From Halopenitus malekzadehii (GTDB lineage: Archaea > Halobacteriota > Halobacteria > Halobacteriales > Haloferacaceae): a stretch of 64,000 bases of DNA. A program made the translations under genes and the position numbers. Of this stretch, positions 50,908 through 59,038 are shown piece after piece; positions within the stretch are counted from its first letter, which is position 1; every line of letters begins with the position of its first letter. A model generated the notes under the pieces. The model searched no databases. It had not been told where the DNA came from and was given only the letters and a program-made list of their open reading frames with translations. The DNA lies in the NCBI RefSeq assembly GCF_900108505.1, contig NZ_FNWU01000003.1:124001-188000 (forward strand), read 5' to 3'.

Positions 50908-52317
50908 ATGACCCCCAACGATCGAGCGATCGTCGGCTTCTCGATGATCGGCCACTCGATGTTTCACCTGTACGAGCTCGCGATCCCGCTGTTCATCGTC
51001 TACTGGCTCGTCGCGTTCGACGTCTCCGCAGCAGTGATCGGGTTGCTCGTCGGCGGTGGCCTGGCGATGATCGGTCTCGGTGCGATCGGCAGCGGCGTGC
51101 TCGCGGACGAATACGGGTCCAAACGGCTGATGACGGCGTCGATCCTCGGGATGGGTGGGTCGTTCCTGCTCATCGGGCTCGCGCCGCGCATCGAGGTCCT
51201 CGCGCTCGCGTTGATCGTCTGGGGGATCGCCTCCAGCCTGTATCACCCCGCTGCGCTGTCGCTTTTGACCCGGGGACCCACCGAACGCGGAACCGCACTG
51301 GCGTACCACGGCGCGGCGGGAAACGTCGGGACCGCACTCGGACCGTTCGCGGCGGCGGTGCTGTTGACGGTCGCTCCCTGGAAGTGGGTGGCGATCGCGT
51401 TTGCGGCCCCCGCGGTCCTCGCGGCGGCGATCGCGTTCCGATTCGAGTTCGACGAGCGCGCCGGATCCGACGGCGTGAACGGAGACGGCCCCGACGTCGA
51501 CGAAGAGACCGGAACCGACGTCGACGAAGAGACCGGAACCGACGTCGACGAAGAGACCGGAACCGACGTCGACGAGCGCACGACCCGCGGAGGCATCACC
51601 GACCTCCGCGGGTTTCTGGCGCAGTCGAAACACCTCTTCACCGGGGGGTTCCTCGTGGCGTTCGCGATCATGATGGTTCACGGCGTCTACTCACGGGGGA
51701 TCCTCTCGTTCCTGCCGGAGATCCTCGCCGACCTCCCGCTTTTCGCCCCGGTTCCGCTGGGCGAGCGAACCATCGAGCCGAGCCAATACGTCTTCGCGGG
51801 GCTGCTCCTGTTGGGGGCGGGGGGCCAGTACGTCGGCGGCAAACTGACGGATCGAACGCGGACGGTGGTCGCGCTCATCGCGACGTACGTGGTCCTCGTC
51901 GGCGCCTCGCTCGCGTTCCTGCCCGCAGCCGAGGCGGGCATCGTACCGATGCTCATCGTCTGCGGTGCCCTCGGGTTCACCATCTACATGACGGCGCCGA
52001 TCCGACAGGCCCTGTTGGCGGAGTATTCCGACGCCGACGTTCGCGGGCTGTCCTTCGGCTACTTCTACCTCGGGGTCTACGGCGTCGGCGCCGTCGGCGC
52101 CTCCCTCGCCGGATTCGTGTTGACCTACGGAACGACCGGGACGTTCTTTCTCGTCTTCGCCGCCGTCGCGGCCCTGGCGGTCGGCCTGGGCGTCCTGCTG
52201 ATCGTCCGGTACGCCACGGCTGCGCCGACCACGACGGACACGGAAGGCGCGGCAGAGACCGTGAATACGGCAGAGACGAGGGAGACGAGGGAGACGACGA
52301 CCGATGAGGGTCATTGA
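50908..52317 (+). CDS. MFS transporter 2
   Basis: 469 residues from MTPNDRAIVGFSMIGHSMFH; the longer upstream frame runs antisense to iclR and is rejected. Twelve membrane segments, with the MFS motif GSGVLADEYGSKRLMTAS between segments 2 and 3. SLYHPAALSLLTRGPTERGT is near segment 4. The central cytoplasmic loop carries three 24-bp repeats encoding DVDEETGT. The C-terminal tail is Thr/Glu-rich. Divergent iclR suggests regulation by its substrate. The family includes fosmidomycin-resistance-like and organic-acid permeases; substrate unknown. Confidence 0.88.
   Translation: MTPNDRAIVGFSMIGHSMFHLYELAIPLFIVYWLVAFDVSAAVIGLLVGGGLAMIGLGAIGSGVLADEYGSKRLMTASILGMGGSFLLIGLAPRIEVLALALIVWGIASSLYHPAALSLLTRGPTERGTALAYHGAAGNVGTALGPFAAAVLLTVAPWKWVAIAFAAPAVLAAAIAFRFEFDERAGSDGVNGDGPDVDEETGTDVDEETGTDVDEETGTDVDERTTRGGITDLRGFLAQSKHLFTGGFLVAFAIMMVHGVYSRGILSFLPEILADLPLFAPVPLGERTIEPSQYVFAGLLLLGAGGQYVGGKLTDRTRTVVALIATYVVLVGASLAFLPAAEAGIVPMLIVCGALGFTIYMTAPIRQALLAEYSDADVRGLSFGYFYLGVYGVGAVGASLAGFVLTYGTTGTFFLVFAAVAALAVGLGVLLIVRYATAAPTTTDTEGAAETVNTAETRETRETTTDEGH
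51493..51579 (+). repeat. 24-bp tandem repeat in MFS transporter 2
   Basis: Three identical units (51493, 51517, 51541) plus a partial one encode DVDEETGT repeats in the cytoplasmic loop. The reading frame is kept. Confidence 0.92.
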
Positions 52318-52443
52318 AGCGTTCGGATTACAGCCATAATCTTGTAATATATCGGGGGCGGAACGGAACGAAGGCGGCAAGACGTTCACCATCGCCGAAT
52401 ATGGTTCGAGATGACACGCCTCGTACGCGCCGGATGACTCCTT

Positions 52444-52460
52444 GTTCACCACTACAGAAC
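52444..52460. promoter_or_regulatory. GTTC-N9-GAAC site between MFS 2 and IclR 2
   Basis: GTTCACCACTACAGAAC has the same half-sites and spacing as the 28391 and 50771 dyads, but a different centre. It lies between two convergent genes, so it may be chance. Confidence 0.25.
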
Positions 52461-52494
52461 GGATCACCGATGACAGCTGACGCGGTTGAGATCC

Positions 52495-53253
52495 TCATCC
52501 AAACACGAAGTCGAGTTCGATGACGTTGGCCGTCTCGCGGACGGCCTCGGTGAGTTCGGGCTCACGGTCCGGATCGGTGAACTGACGCGATGGGCCCGAC
52601 ACGCTGACCGATCCGATCACCGTTTCCTCGACGAGAATGGGGGCAGCAAAACAGCGGAGCCCGAGGATGCTCTCCTCGGCGTCGATCGCGATCCCGGTCT
52701 CGCGGATCTCCGCGAGTTCCGACTCCAGAGCCTCCCGTGAGGTGATCGTGTGGTCGGTGAACGAGGGAAGCCCGTGCGTCTCGACGATCTCGTCGACGCG
52801 GTCCTCGGGGAGATGTGCAAGCAGGGCTTTGCCGGTCGCGGTCGCGTGCATATGCCGGCGCTCGCCGCGGGTCATCGCGCCGTCGGCCGCGCCGCCGGCG
52901 TTCGCGGCGTGGACGCAGGTACCCTTGCCGCGTTCCTCGACGACGAGGTTCGCCCGTTCGCCGGTCCGATCGGCCAACTCCTCGACGTGTGACCGGCCGC
53001 GTCGATAGACCGGAAAGCCCTGTTGGACGGCCGTCCCGAGGCGCAGGAAGTCGCCGCTCAGCCGGTAGTGGCCGTCCTCCTTCCGGAGATAGCCGATCTC
53101 CTGCAGCGTGTGGAGGTGCGTGTACGCCGTGCTCTTCGACAGCGACAGCTCGTCCGCGATCGCGGACGCGCCGGCGCTCTCGAGCCGTTCGATCGCTTCA
53201 ATGATCTCGAACGCTCGCTCGACGGCACCGATCGTCTTGGTGGTCCCACCCAT
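52495..53253 (-). CDS. IclR-family transcriptional regulator 2
   Basis: 252 residues from MGGTTKTIGAVERAFEIIEA. The winged helix is at about residues 10-65 (ASAIADELSLSKSTAYTHLH) and the ligand domain has MHATATGKALLAHLPEDRVD, SELAEIRETGIAIDAEESIL and VIGSVSVSGPSRQF. Its start codon lies inside the perfect palindrome CCCATACGTATGGG (53249-53262). It is divergent from the oxoacid dehydrogenase operon (E2 start 53460), so regulation of that operon is likely, and autoregulation is suggested by the palindrome. Confidence 0.92.
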   Translation of the reverse strand: MGGTTKTIGAVERAFEIIEAIERLESAGASAIADELSLSKSTAYTHLHTLQEIGYLRKEDGHYRLSGDFLRLGTAVQQGFPVYRRGRSHVEELADRTGERANLVVEERGKGTCVHAANAGGAADGAMTRGERRHMHATATGKALLAHLPEDRVDEIVETHGLPSFTDHTITSREALESELAEIRETGIAIDAEESILGLRCFAAPILVEETVIGSVSVSGPSRQFTDPDREPELTEAVRETANVIELDFVFG

Positions 53254-53262
53254 ACGTATGGG
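53249..53262. promoter_or_regulatory. 14-bp perfect palindrome CCCATACGTATGGG covering the iclR2 start codon
   Basis: The dyad contains the CAT complement of the start codon (53251-53253). Binding there would block a leaderless transcript. Confidence 0.45.
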
Positions 53263-53459
53263 ACACAGGGCGTGGTCGCAAATACCTTTTCATCGATAGT
53301 GAACGACATCCCGGGATCGACGGCGGACGCGGGGGCGCAGGCGTGGCAACGCGGACGTGACTGTGCGGGCGTGCCGACGGTGGTGTGCCGCTGCGGACGG
53401 GCTCGTCCGGGGGACGCCACCGAAGAAGATATATCACGGGAGCAAGACCACCGATCGAG

Positions 53460-55133
53460 ATGGGAGAAACCCAATTCGCGTTGCCCGACGTCGGCGAGGG
53501 CGTCGCCGAGGGCGAACTCGTCGCCTGGCTCGTCGAGGAGGGCGAGCGCGTCGAGGAGGACCAGCCCGTCGCCGAGGTGGAAACCGACAAGGCGATCGTG
53601 GAGATCCCCGCAGCCTACGACGGCGTCGTCACGCAGCTTCACGCCGAGGCAGGCGAGATCGTGCCCGTCGGGGACGTGATCGTTACCTTCGACGTCGACG
53701 AGGAGGGATCGACGACCGAGAGCGACACGGAGTCGGCAACGGCCGACGCCGACCGGGGAGGGAACGACGGTGACGCCGCCGGCGATGAAACCGACGCGGC
53801 GGTGACCGAGGGCACCGGCACGGTCGACACCCCGACCGATCGCGTGTTCGCCCCGCCGAGCGTTCGCCGATCCGCGCGCGAGGCCGACGTGGACCTGGCG
53901 ACCGTCCCGGGAAGCGGCCCGGGCAGGCGCATCACCGGCGATGACCTCCGTGCAGCCATCACCGGACGATCGCCACCGGACGGCCAGGACGAGCTGACGG
54001 CGTCCGAGGGCGGATCGATGGCGACCCCGGGCGGATCGATGGCGTCCGGAGGCACGCCGACGGATGCCGATGATGGACCGCCGGCGGGCGAGAACGGCCG
54101 AACGAGGAGTGACCCGACGGTCGGCGGGAGCGACGGTGTCGGCGCGCGGAACGCCGATCGGGATCGGACGCTCGCGATGCCCGCAACCCGAGAACTCGCT
54201 CGGGAGGAGGATATCGACATCGATGCGGTTCCCGCAAGCGAGCGGCGCGACGGCGAGGCGTACGTCACGCCCGAGGACGTGCGCGCATACGTCGCGGGCG
54301 AGACCGGCGTCGACGCCAGCGCTTCCGGATCCGGAGTCGACGACGGAACCACCGGATCCGGCCCAGCAGCCGCCGGGGGCGCAAGTTCCGGTACCGAGTC
54401 AGAAGCCGGGACTGAAGCGGATACGGAGGGGACCCAGCTGGGTGACCGGATCCCGTATCGGGGCGTCCGCCGGACCATCGGTGAACGGATGGCGACCGCG
54501 AAGTACACGGCCCCGCACGTCAGCCATCACGACGAGGTCGACGTCAGCGACCTGGTCGAGACGCGCGAACGCCTCACCGCGTCGACGACCGAGGACGCAC
54601 CCCGGCTAACCTACCTGCCGTTCGTGATCAAGGCGGTCGTGGCGGGACTGCGTGCACAGCCGATCCTCAACGCGGAGCTGGACGAGGCGGCCGAGGAGAT
54701 CATCGTTCACGACAGCTACGACATCGGCATCGCGGTCGCGACCGACGCGGGGCTGATGGTGCCCGTCGTCGAGGACGCCGACGAGAAGGGGCTCCTCGAG
54801 CTGGCCGCTGAGGTCCGTGATCTCGCCGCCCGGGCCCGGAATCGAACGATCTCGCCCGAGGAGCTGCAGGGGAGCACGTTCACGATCACGAACCTCGGGG
54901 CGATCGGCGGCGAACACGCCTCGCCGATCATCAACTACCCGGAGGTGGGGATCCTGGCGCTCGGCGAGATCAAGCGGAAGCCGGCGGTCCACGAGGGCGA
55001 GGTGGTTCCCCGGGACCTGTTGACGGTCTCGATGTCGGTCGACCACCGCGTGGTCGATGGCGCCGACGCCGCCCGGTTCACGAACGAGGTTACGCGGTAC
55101 CTGAACAACCCGGACCTGCTGTTGCTCGAGTAA
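53460..55133 (+). CDS. 2-oxoacid dehydrogenase complex E2 (dihydrolipoamide acyltransferase)
   Basis: 557 residues from MGETQFALPDVGEGVAEGEL. An N-terminal lipoyl domain has Lys44 in VETDKAIVEIP. Two peripheral-subunit-binding-like segments follow: about residues 127-165 (FAPPSVRRSAREADVDLATV, GRRITGDDLRAAI) and about 237-278 (AMPATRELAREEDIDIDAVP, YVTPEDVRAYV), separated by acidic linkers. The catalytic domain starts near 328 (IPYRGVRRTIGERMATAKYT) and has VSMSVDHRVVDGA with the active His and Asp. One binding domain is usual; two is odd. It is first of the operon E2-E3-E1alpha-E1beta, with E3 two bases later. Confidence 0.93.
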   Translation: MGETQFALPDVGEGVAEGELVAWLVEEGERVEEDQPVAEVETDKAIVEIPAAYDGVVTQLHAEAGEIVPVGDVIVTFDVDEEGSTTESDTESATADADRGGNDGDAAGDETDAAVTEGTGTVDTPTDRVFAPPSVRRSAREADVDLATVPGSGPGRRITGDDLRAAITGRSPPDGQDELTASEGGSMATPGGSMASGGTPTDADDGPPAGENGRTRSDPTVGGSDGVGARNADRDRTLAMPATRELAREEDIDIDAVPASERRDGEAYVTPEDVRAYVAGETGVDASASGSGVDDGTTGSGPAAAGGASSGTESEAGTEADTEGTQLGDRIPYRGVRRTIGERMATAKYTAPHVSHHDEVDVSDLVETRERLTASTTEDAPRLTYLPFVIKAVVAGLRAQPILNAELDEAAEEIIVHDSYDIGIAVATDAGLMVPVVEDADEKGLLELAAEVRDLAARARNRTISPEELQGSTFTITNLGAIGGEHASPIINYPEVGILALGEIKRKPAVHEGEVVPRDLLTVSMSVDHRVVDGADAARFTNEVTRYLNNPDLLLLE

Positions 55134-55135
55134 TC

Positions 55136-56578
55136 ATGGTGATGGGAGACGTCACGACCGGAACGGACGTATTGGTTATCGGCGGGGGCCCCGGCGGCTA
55201 CGTGGCCGCGATCCGCGCCGCACAACGCGACCTCGACGTCACGCTCGTCGAGAAGGACGCCTACGGCGGGACCTGTCTGAACCACGGCTGTATCCCCTCG
55301 AAGGCGCTGATCAACGCCGCGGACGTGGCCCACGAGGCGGCACACGCCGAGGGGATGGGTATCCACGCCGATCCGGCGGTCGACGCGGCCGCGTTGACCG
55401 ACTGGAAGGACGACGTCGTCGACCAGCTTACCGGCGGCGTCGAGAAGCTGTGTAAGGCGAACGGCGTGACCCTCATCGAGGGGACCGCCGCGTTCTCCGG
55501 CGAACACACCGCCCGAATCGCCCACGGCGGCGACGGCCAGGGGATGGAGTCCGTCGAGTTCGAGCACGCGATCGTGGCGACGGGGAGCCGGCCGATCGAG
55601 ATCCCGAACTTCCCGTTCGCCGAGGAGGCCGTGTGGTCCTCGCGGGACGCGCTGGCCGCCGACACCGTCCCCGACCGGCTCGTGGTCGTGGGCGCCGGCT
55701 ACATCGGCATGGAGCTCTCGACGACGTTCGCCAAGCTCGGCGCCGACGTCACCGTGGTCGAGATGCTCGACGACGTGCTCCCGATCTACGAGGACGACGT
55801 GAAACGCGTCGTCCGGTCGCGCGCCGAGGAGTTGGGGATCGACTTCTCCTTCGGCGAGGGCGCCAGCGACCGGCGCGAGACCGACGACGGGGACGGAGAC
55901 GGGGACGGGATCGAGATCGTCACCGAGACCGAGGACGGCGAGGAGTCGGTCTATGGGGCCGACCGCGTGCTGGTCGCGGTCGGTCGCGAGCCGGTCACGG
56001 ACACGCTCGAACTGGACGCAGCCGGCCTGGAGCCCGACGAAAACGGGGTCCTCAAGACCGACGCGCAGGGCCGGACCGACCTCGACCACGTCTTCGCGGT
56101 CGGCGACGTCGCGGGCGACCCGATGCTCGCCCACGCCGCCAGCCACGAGGGCATCGTCGCCGCCGAAACCATCGCGGGCGAACCGGCCGCTCTCGACGCG
56201 CAGGCGATCCCGAGCGCGGTGTTCACCGATCCGGAGATCGGGACGGTGGGACTTACCGAGGCCGAGGCCGCCGAGGACGGGTTCGACCCGGTCGTCGGCG
56301 AGATGCCGCTTCGTGCGAGCGGGCGCGCGCTCACGATGGACGAGACCGACGGCTTCGTCCGGATCGTCGCCGACGAGCCGAGCGGCTACGTCCTGGGCGG
56401 GCAGGTCGTCGCCCCCGAGGCGTCGGAACTGATCGCGGAGATCGGCCTCGCGATCGAGATGGGCGCGACCCTCGAGGACGTCGCGACGACCGTTCACACC
56501 CATCCGACGCTGTCGGAAGCCGTGATGGAGGCCGCAGAAAACGCCCTCGGGCAGGCGATACACACCCTCAATCGGTGA
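55136..56578 (+). CDS. lpdA: Dihydrolipoamide dehydrogenase (E3)
   Basis: 480 residues. FAD binding is at VLVIGGGPGGYVAAIRAAQ, the redox disulfide at GGTCLNHGCIPSK (Cys47 and Cys52), NAD binding at VVVGAGYIGMELSTTFAKLG, and the His-Glu pair at VHTHPTLSEAVME near the C-terminus (His456). An Asp/Gly-rich insertion sits near residue 245 (ETDDGDGDGDG). It reoxidises the lipoyl arm of E2. It starts two bases after the E2 stop. The ATG at 55142 is an alternative start two codons in. Confidence 0.95.
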   Translation: MVMGDVTTGTDVLVIGGGPGGYVAAIRAAQRDLDVTLVEKDAYGGTCLNHGCIPSKALINAADVAHEAAHAEGMGIHADPAVDAAALTDWKDDVVDQLTGGVEKLCKANGVTLIEGTAAFSGEHTARIAHGGDGQGMESVEFEHAIVATGSRPIEIPNFPFAEEAVWSSRDALAADTVPDRLVVVGAGYIGMELSTTFAKLGADVTVVEMLDDVLPIYEDDVKRVVRSRAEELGIDFSFGEGASDRRETDDGDGDGDGIEIVTETEDGEESVYGADRVLVAVGREPVTDTLELDAAGLEPDENGVLKTDAQGRTDLDHVFAVGDVAGDPMLAHAASHEGIVAAETIAGEPAALDAQAIPSAVFTDPEIGTVGLTEAEAAEDGFDPVVGEMPLRASGRALTMDETDGFVRIVADEPSGYVLGGQVVAPEASELIAEIGLAIEMGATLEDVATTVHTHPTLSEAVMEAAENALGQAIHTLNR

Positions 56579-56673
56579 GACGACCGTCCCCACGACGGAT
56601 CCGCGGACGCCGGGTCACGCCATCCGACCACCGGAACACATATTACATCCCTGTTCGAGGGTGATCGTATCGT

Positions 56674-57828
56674 ATGAACGAACGGCCACGTCCGGGACCC
56701 TCGGGATCCGTCGACGTCGAGGGCGTCTCACAGGGCGATCTCGACGTCGGGACCCACCGGGTGGTGGACGCCGATGGATCGGTGGTCTCCCCCGAGGCGG
56801 TTCCCGACCTCGACGACGACTGGTTCCGCGAGTTGTACCGGTGGATGGTGTTGCAACGGACCTTCGACGAGCGCGCGACGAAGCTCCAGCGGCGGGGGAT
56901 GCTCGGGACGTATGCCTCGGGGCAGGGCCAGGAGGCGAGCATCATCGGCAGCGCGTTCGCGTTGGTCGACGAGGACTGGATCTTCCCGTACGGGCGGGAG
57001 GCCGGAGCCCTGTTGATGCACGGCCTCTCGATGCGGGACCTCCTGTTGTACTGGCGCGGCGTCGAGGACGCCTCGCGGATGGAGGGCGCGAACGTCTTCG
57101 GGTTCGCGATCTCGATCGGCTCACACATCCCGGTCGCGACCGGGAAGGCCTGGGGACAGAAGCTCGACGACGAGGACGCGGTCTCGTTCGTCAACCTCGG
57201 CGACGGGGCGACCTCGACCGGCGCGTTCCACGAGGGAATCAACTTCGCGGGCGTGCTCGGGGTCCCGGCGGTGTTTTTCACCCAGAACAACCAGTACGCG
57301 ATCTCGATGCCCTTCGAGGAGCAGACTGCCGCCGACACCGTCGCCCAGAAGGCGCTCGCCTACGGAATGGACGGGATCCGGGTCGACGGCAACGACGTCC
57401 TCGCGGTCTACAACGCGGTCGCGACGGCCCGCGAACGGGCGCTTGCCGGCGAGCCGATGCTCGTGGAGGCGGTGACGTATCGCCGCGCCGCCCACACCAC
57501 GAGCGACGATCCGACGCGGTATCGAGAGGACGAGGAGGTCGAGGCGTGGGAACGGCGGGACCCCCTCGAGCGCTACCGGTCGTTCCTCGAGAAGCGTGGG
57601 CTGCTCGAGGCCGTCGACGAGGAGGCGATCCGCGAGGAGGTGAACGAGCTGTTCGACGAGGCGGTCGCGGCGGCGGACGACTACCCGGAGCGGGACCCCG
57701 AGGAGCTGTTCGAGTGGCTGTATGCGGACCTTCCGCCGGAGCTCGAGCGACAGCGCGATGCGTTCCTCGACCTGCTCGAACGGCGACCGGAGCTGTACGA
57801 GTACATCGAGCACCGGCCCAAGGGGTGA
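56674..57828 (+). CDS. 2-oxoacid dehydrogenase E1 alpha subunit
   Basis: 384 residues from MNERPRPGPSGSVDVEGVSQ. The N-terminal 50 residues form an acidic lead, then LYRWMVLQRTFDERATKLQR, which is standard E1alpha. The thiamine-diphosphate motif is NLGDGATSTGAFHEGINFAG through FFTQNNQYAIS. YRRAAHTTSDDPTRYRED is the phosphorylation-loop region of mitochondrial homologues. It forms the E1 heterotetramer with the next gene, whose ATG is five bases after this stop. Pyruvate, branched-chain 2-oxoacid or another 2-oxoacid may be the substrate. Confidence 0.93.
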   Translation: MNERPRPGPSGSVDVEGVSQGDLDVGTHRVVDADGSVVSPEAVPDLDDDWFRELYRWMVLQRTFDERATKLQRRGMLGTYASGQGQEASIIGSAFALVDEDWIFPYGREAGALLMHGLSMRDLLLYWRGVEDASRMEGANVFGFAISIGSHIPVATGKAWGQKLDDEDAVSFVNLGDGATSTGAFHEGINFAGVLGVPAVFFTQNNQYAISMPFEEQTAADTVAQKALAYGMDGIRVDGNDVLAVYNAVATARERALAGEPMLVEAVTYRRAAHTTSDDPTRYREDEEVEAWERRDPLERYRSFLEKRGLLEAVDEEAIREEVNELFDEAVAAADDYPERDPEELFEWLYADLPPELERQRDAFLDLLERRPELYEYIEHRPKG

Positions 57829-57832
57829 TCCA

Positions 57833-58801
57833 ATGAAGGCAACCATCATCGAAGCGATAAACGACGCATTACACGAGGAGATGGCCAGCGACGACCGGAC
57901 CGTGGTCTTCGGCGAGGACGTCGCCGAGTCCGGCGGCGTGTTCCGGGCGACCGAGGGGCTCCTCGAGGAGTTCGGCGGGGACCGCGTCCTCGATACGCCG
58001 CTGTCGGAGATCGCGATCGTCGGCGGCGCGATCGGGTTGGCCGCGCACGGCTACCGGCCGGTCGCGGAGATCCAGTTCTCGGGGTTCCTCCCGCCGGCGT
58101 TCGACCAGCTCGTGACGAACGCGAGCCGGCTCCGGTGGCGGACCCGCGGGGAGATCACCGCGCCGATGACGGTGCGGACCCCCTACGGCGCCGGCGTCCG
58201 CGCGCTCGAGCACCACTCGGAGAGCCTGGAGGCGTCCTACGGTCATCTTCCGGGGCTGAAGGTGGCGATCCCGAGCACGCCGGCCGACGCCAAGGGGATG
58301 TTGACGAGCGCGATCCGCGACCCCGATCCGGTGTTGTTCATGGAGCCGAAACACGTCTACCGATCGTTCCGCGAGGAGGTTCCCGAAGGGGAACACACGA
58401 CCCCGCTGGGAGAGGCCGCGGTTCGCCGAGAAGGGTCCGACGTGACCGTGATCGCGTGGGGTGCGATGATGCACAACACGCAGGAGGCACTCGCGGACCT
58501 GCCGGACGTCGACGCCGAGCTGATCGATCTCCGATCGATCTCCCCGCTGGACCGCGAGACCGTGGTGACGTCCGTCAAAAAGACCGGCCGCTGTGTGATC
58601 GTCCACGAGGCCGCCAAAAGCGGCGGCTTCGCCGGCGAGCTGATCGCGACGATCAACGACGAGGCGCTCGCGTACCTCGAGGCGCCGGTGCGTCGGGTGA
58701 CCGGGTTCGACACGCCGGTTCCGCTGCTGTCGATGGAGGACTACTACATCCCGCACCCGCCCCGCATCGAGGAAGCGATCGTCGAGACGGTCGAGTACTG
58801 A
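57833..58801 (+). CDS. 2-oxoacid dehydrogenase E1 beta subunit
   Basis: 322 residues from MKATIIEAINDALHEEMASD. Key segments are VFGEDVAESGGVFRATEGLL (TPP site Glu), GFLPPAFDQLVTNASRLRWR, VRTPYGAGVRALEHHSESLE, LLFMEPKHVYRSF-like PVLFMEPKHVYRSF, and VIWGAMMHNTQ-like VIAWGAMMHNTQEAL. It completes the E1 tetramer. This is the last gene of the four-gene operon; 28-bp tandem repeats follow the stop. The order E2-E3-E1alpha-E1beta is unusual, since E1 genes often come first. Confidence 0.94.
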   Translation: MKATIIEAINDALHEEMASDDRTVVFGEDVAESGGVFRATEGLLEEFGGDRVLDTPLSEIAIVGGAIGLAAHGYRPVAEIQFSGFLPPAFDQLVTNASRLRWRTRGEITAPMTVRTPYGAGVRALEHHSESLEASYGHLPGLKVAIPSTPADAKGMLTSAIRDPDPVLFMEPKHVYRSFREEVPEGEHTTPLGEAAVRREGSDVTVIAWGAMMHNTQEALADLPDVDAELIDLRSISPLDRETVVTSVKKTGRCVIVHEAAKSGGFAGELIATINDEALAYLEAPVRRVTGFDTPVPLLSMEDYYIPHPPRIEEAIVETVEY

Positions 58802-59038
58802 CCGGGGGCGGTAGCGCCGTCGACCGCCATTCGGGCCGACTCGGGGCTCCCGATCCGGAGCTTCCGATCTGGGACACCCGACCCGGGTCTTCCGATCTGG
58901 GACACCCGACCCGGGGCTCCCGACCCGGACTCTCCCGTCGACGCGGGGCCCTCCGCGGAACCGGTCGATCCGGCCGGCGGATCATCGATATCGTTCGTGT
59001 TAGTTATCGAAAGTTACTTAATAACCGATTCGGATTGT
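58802..59038. repeat. Spacer with 28-bp tandem repeat (58861-58930) after E1 beta
   Basis: Two 28-bp units start at 58861 and 58889, sharing cttccgatctgggacacccg, with a truncated related unit on each side. The rest of the spacer carries the gntP promoter region, where ttacttaataa is about 20 bases upstream of the ATG at 59039. No gene is supported. Confidence 0.75.

Noticed and set aside
54935-56593. 552-residue minus-strand frame opposite E3
   Set aside because: Antisense to a complete dihydrolipoamide dehydrogenase with intact redox motif.
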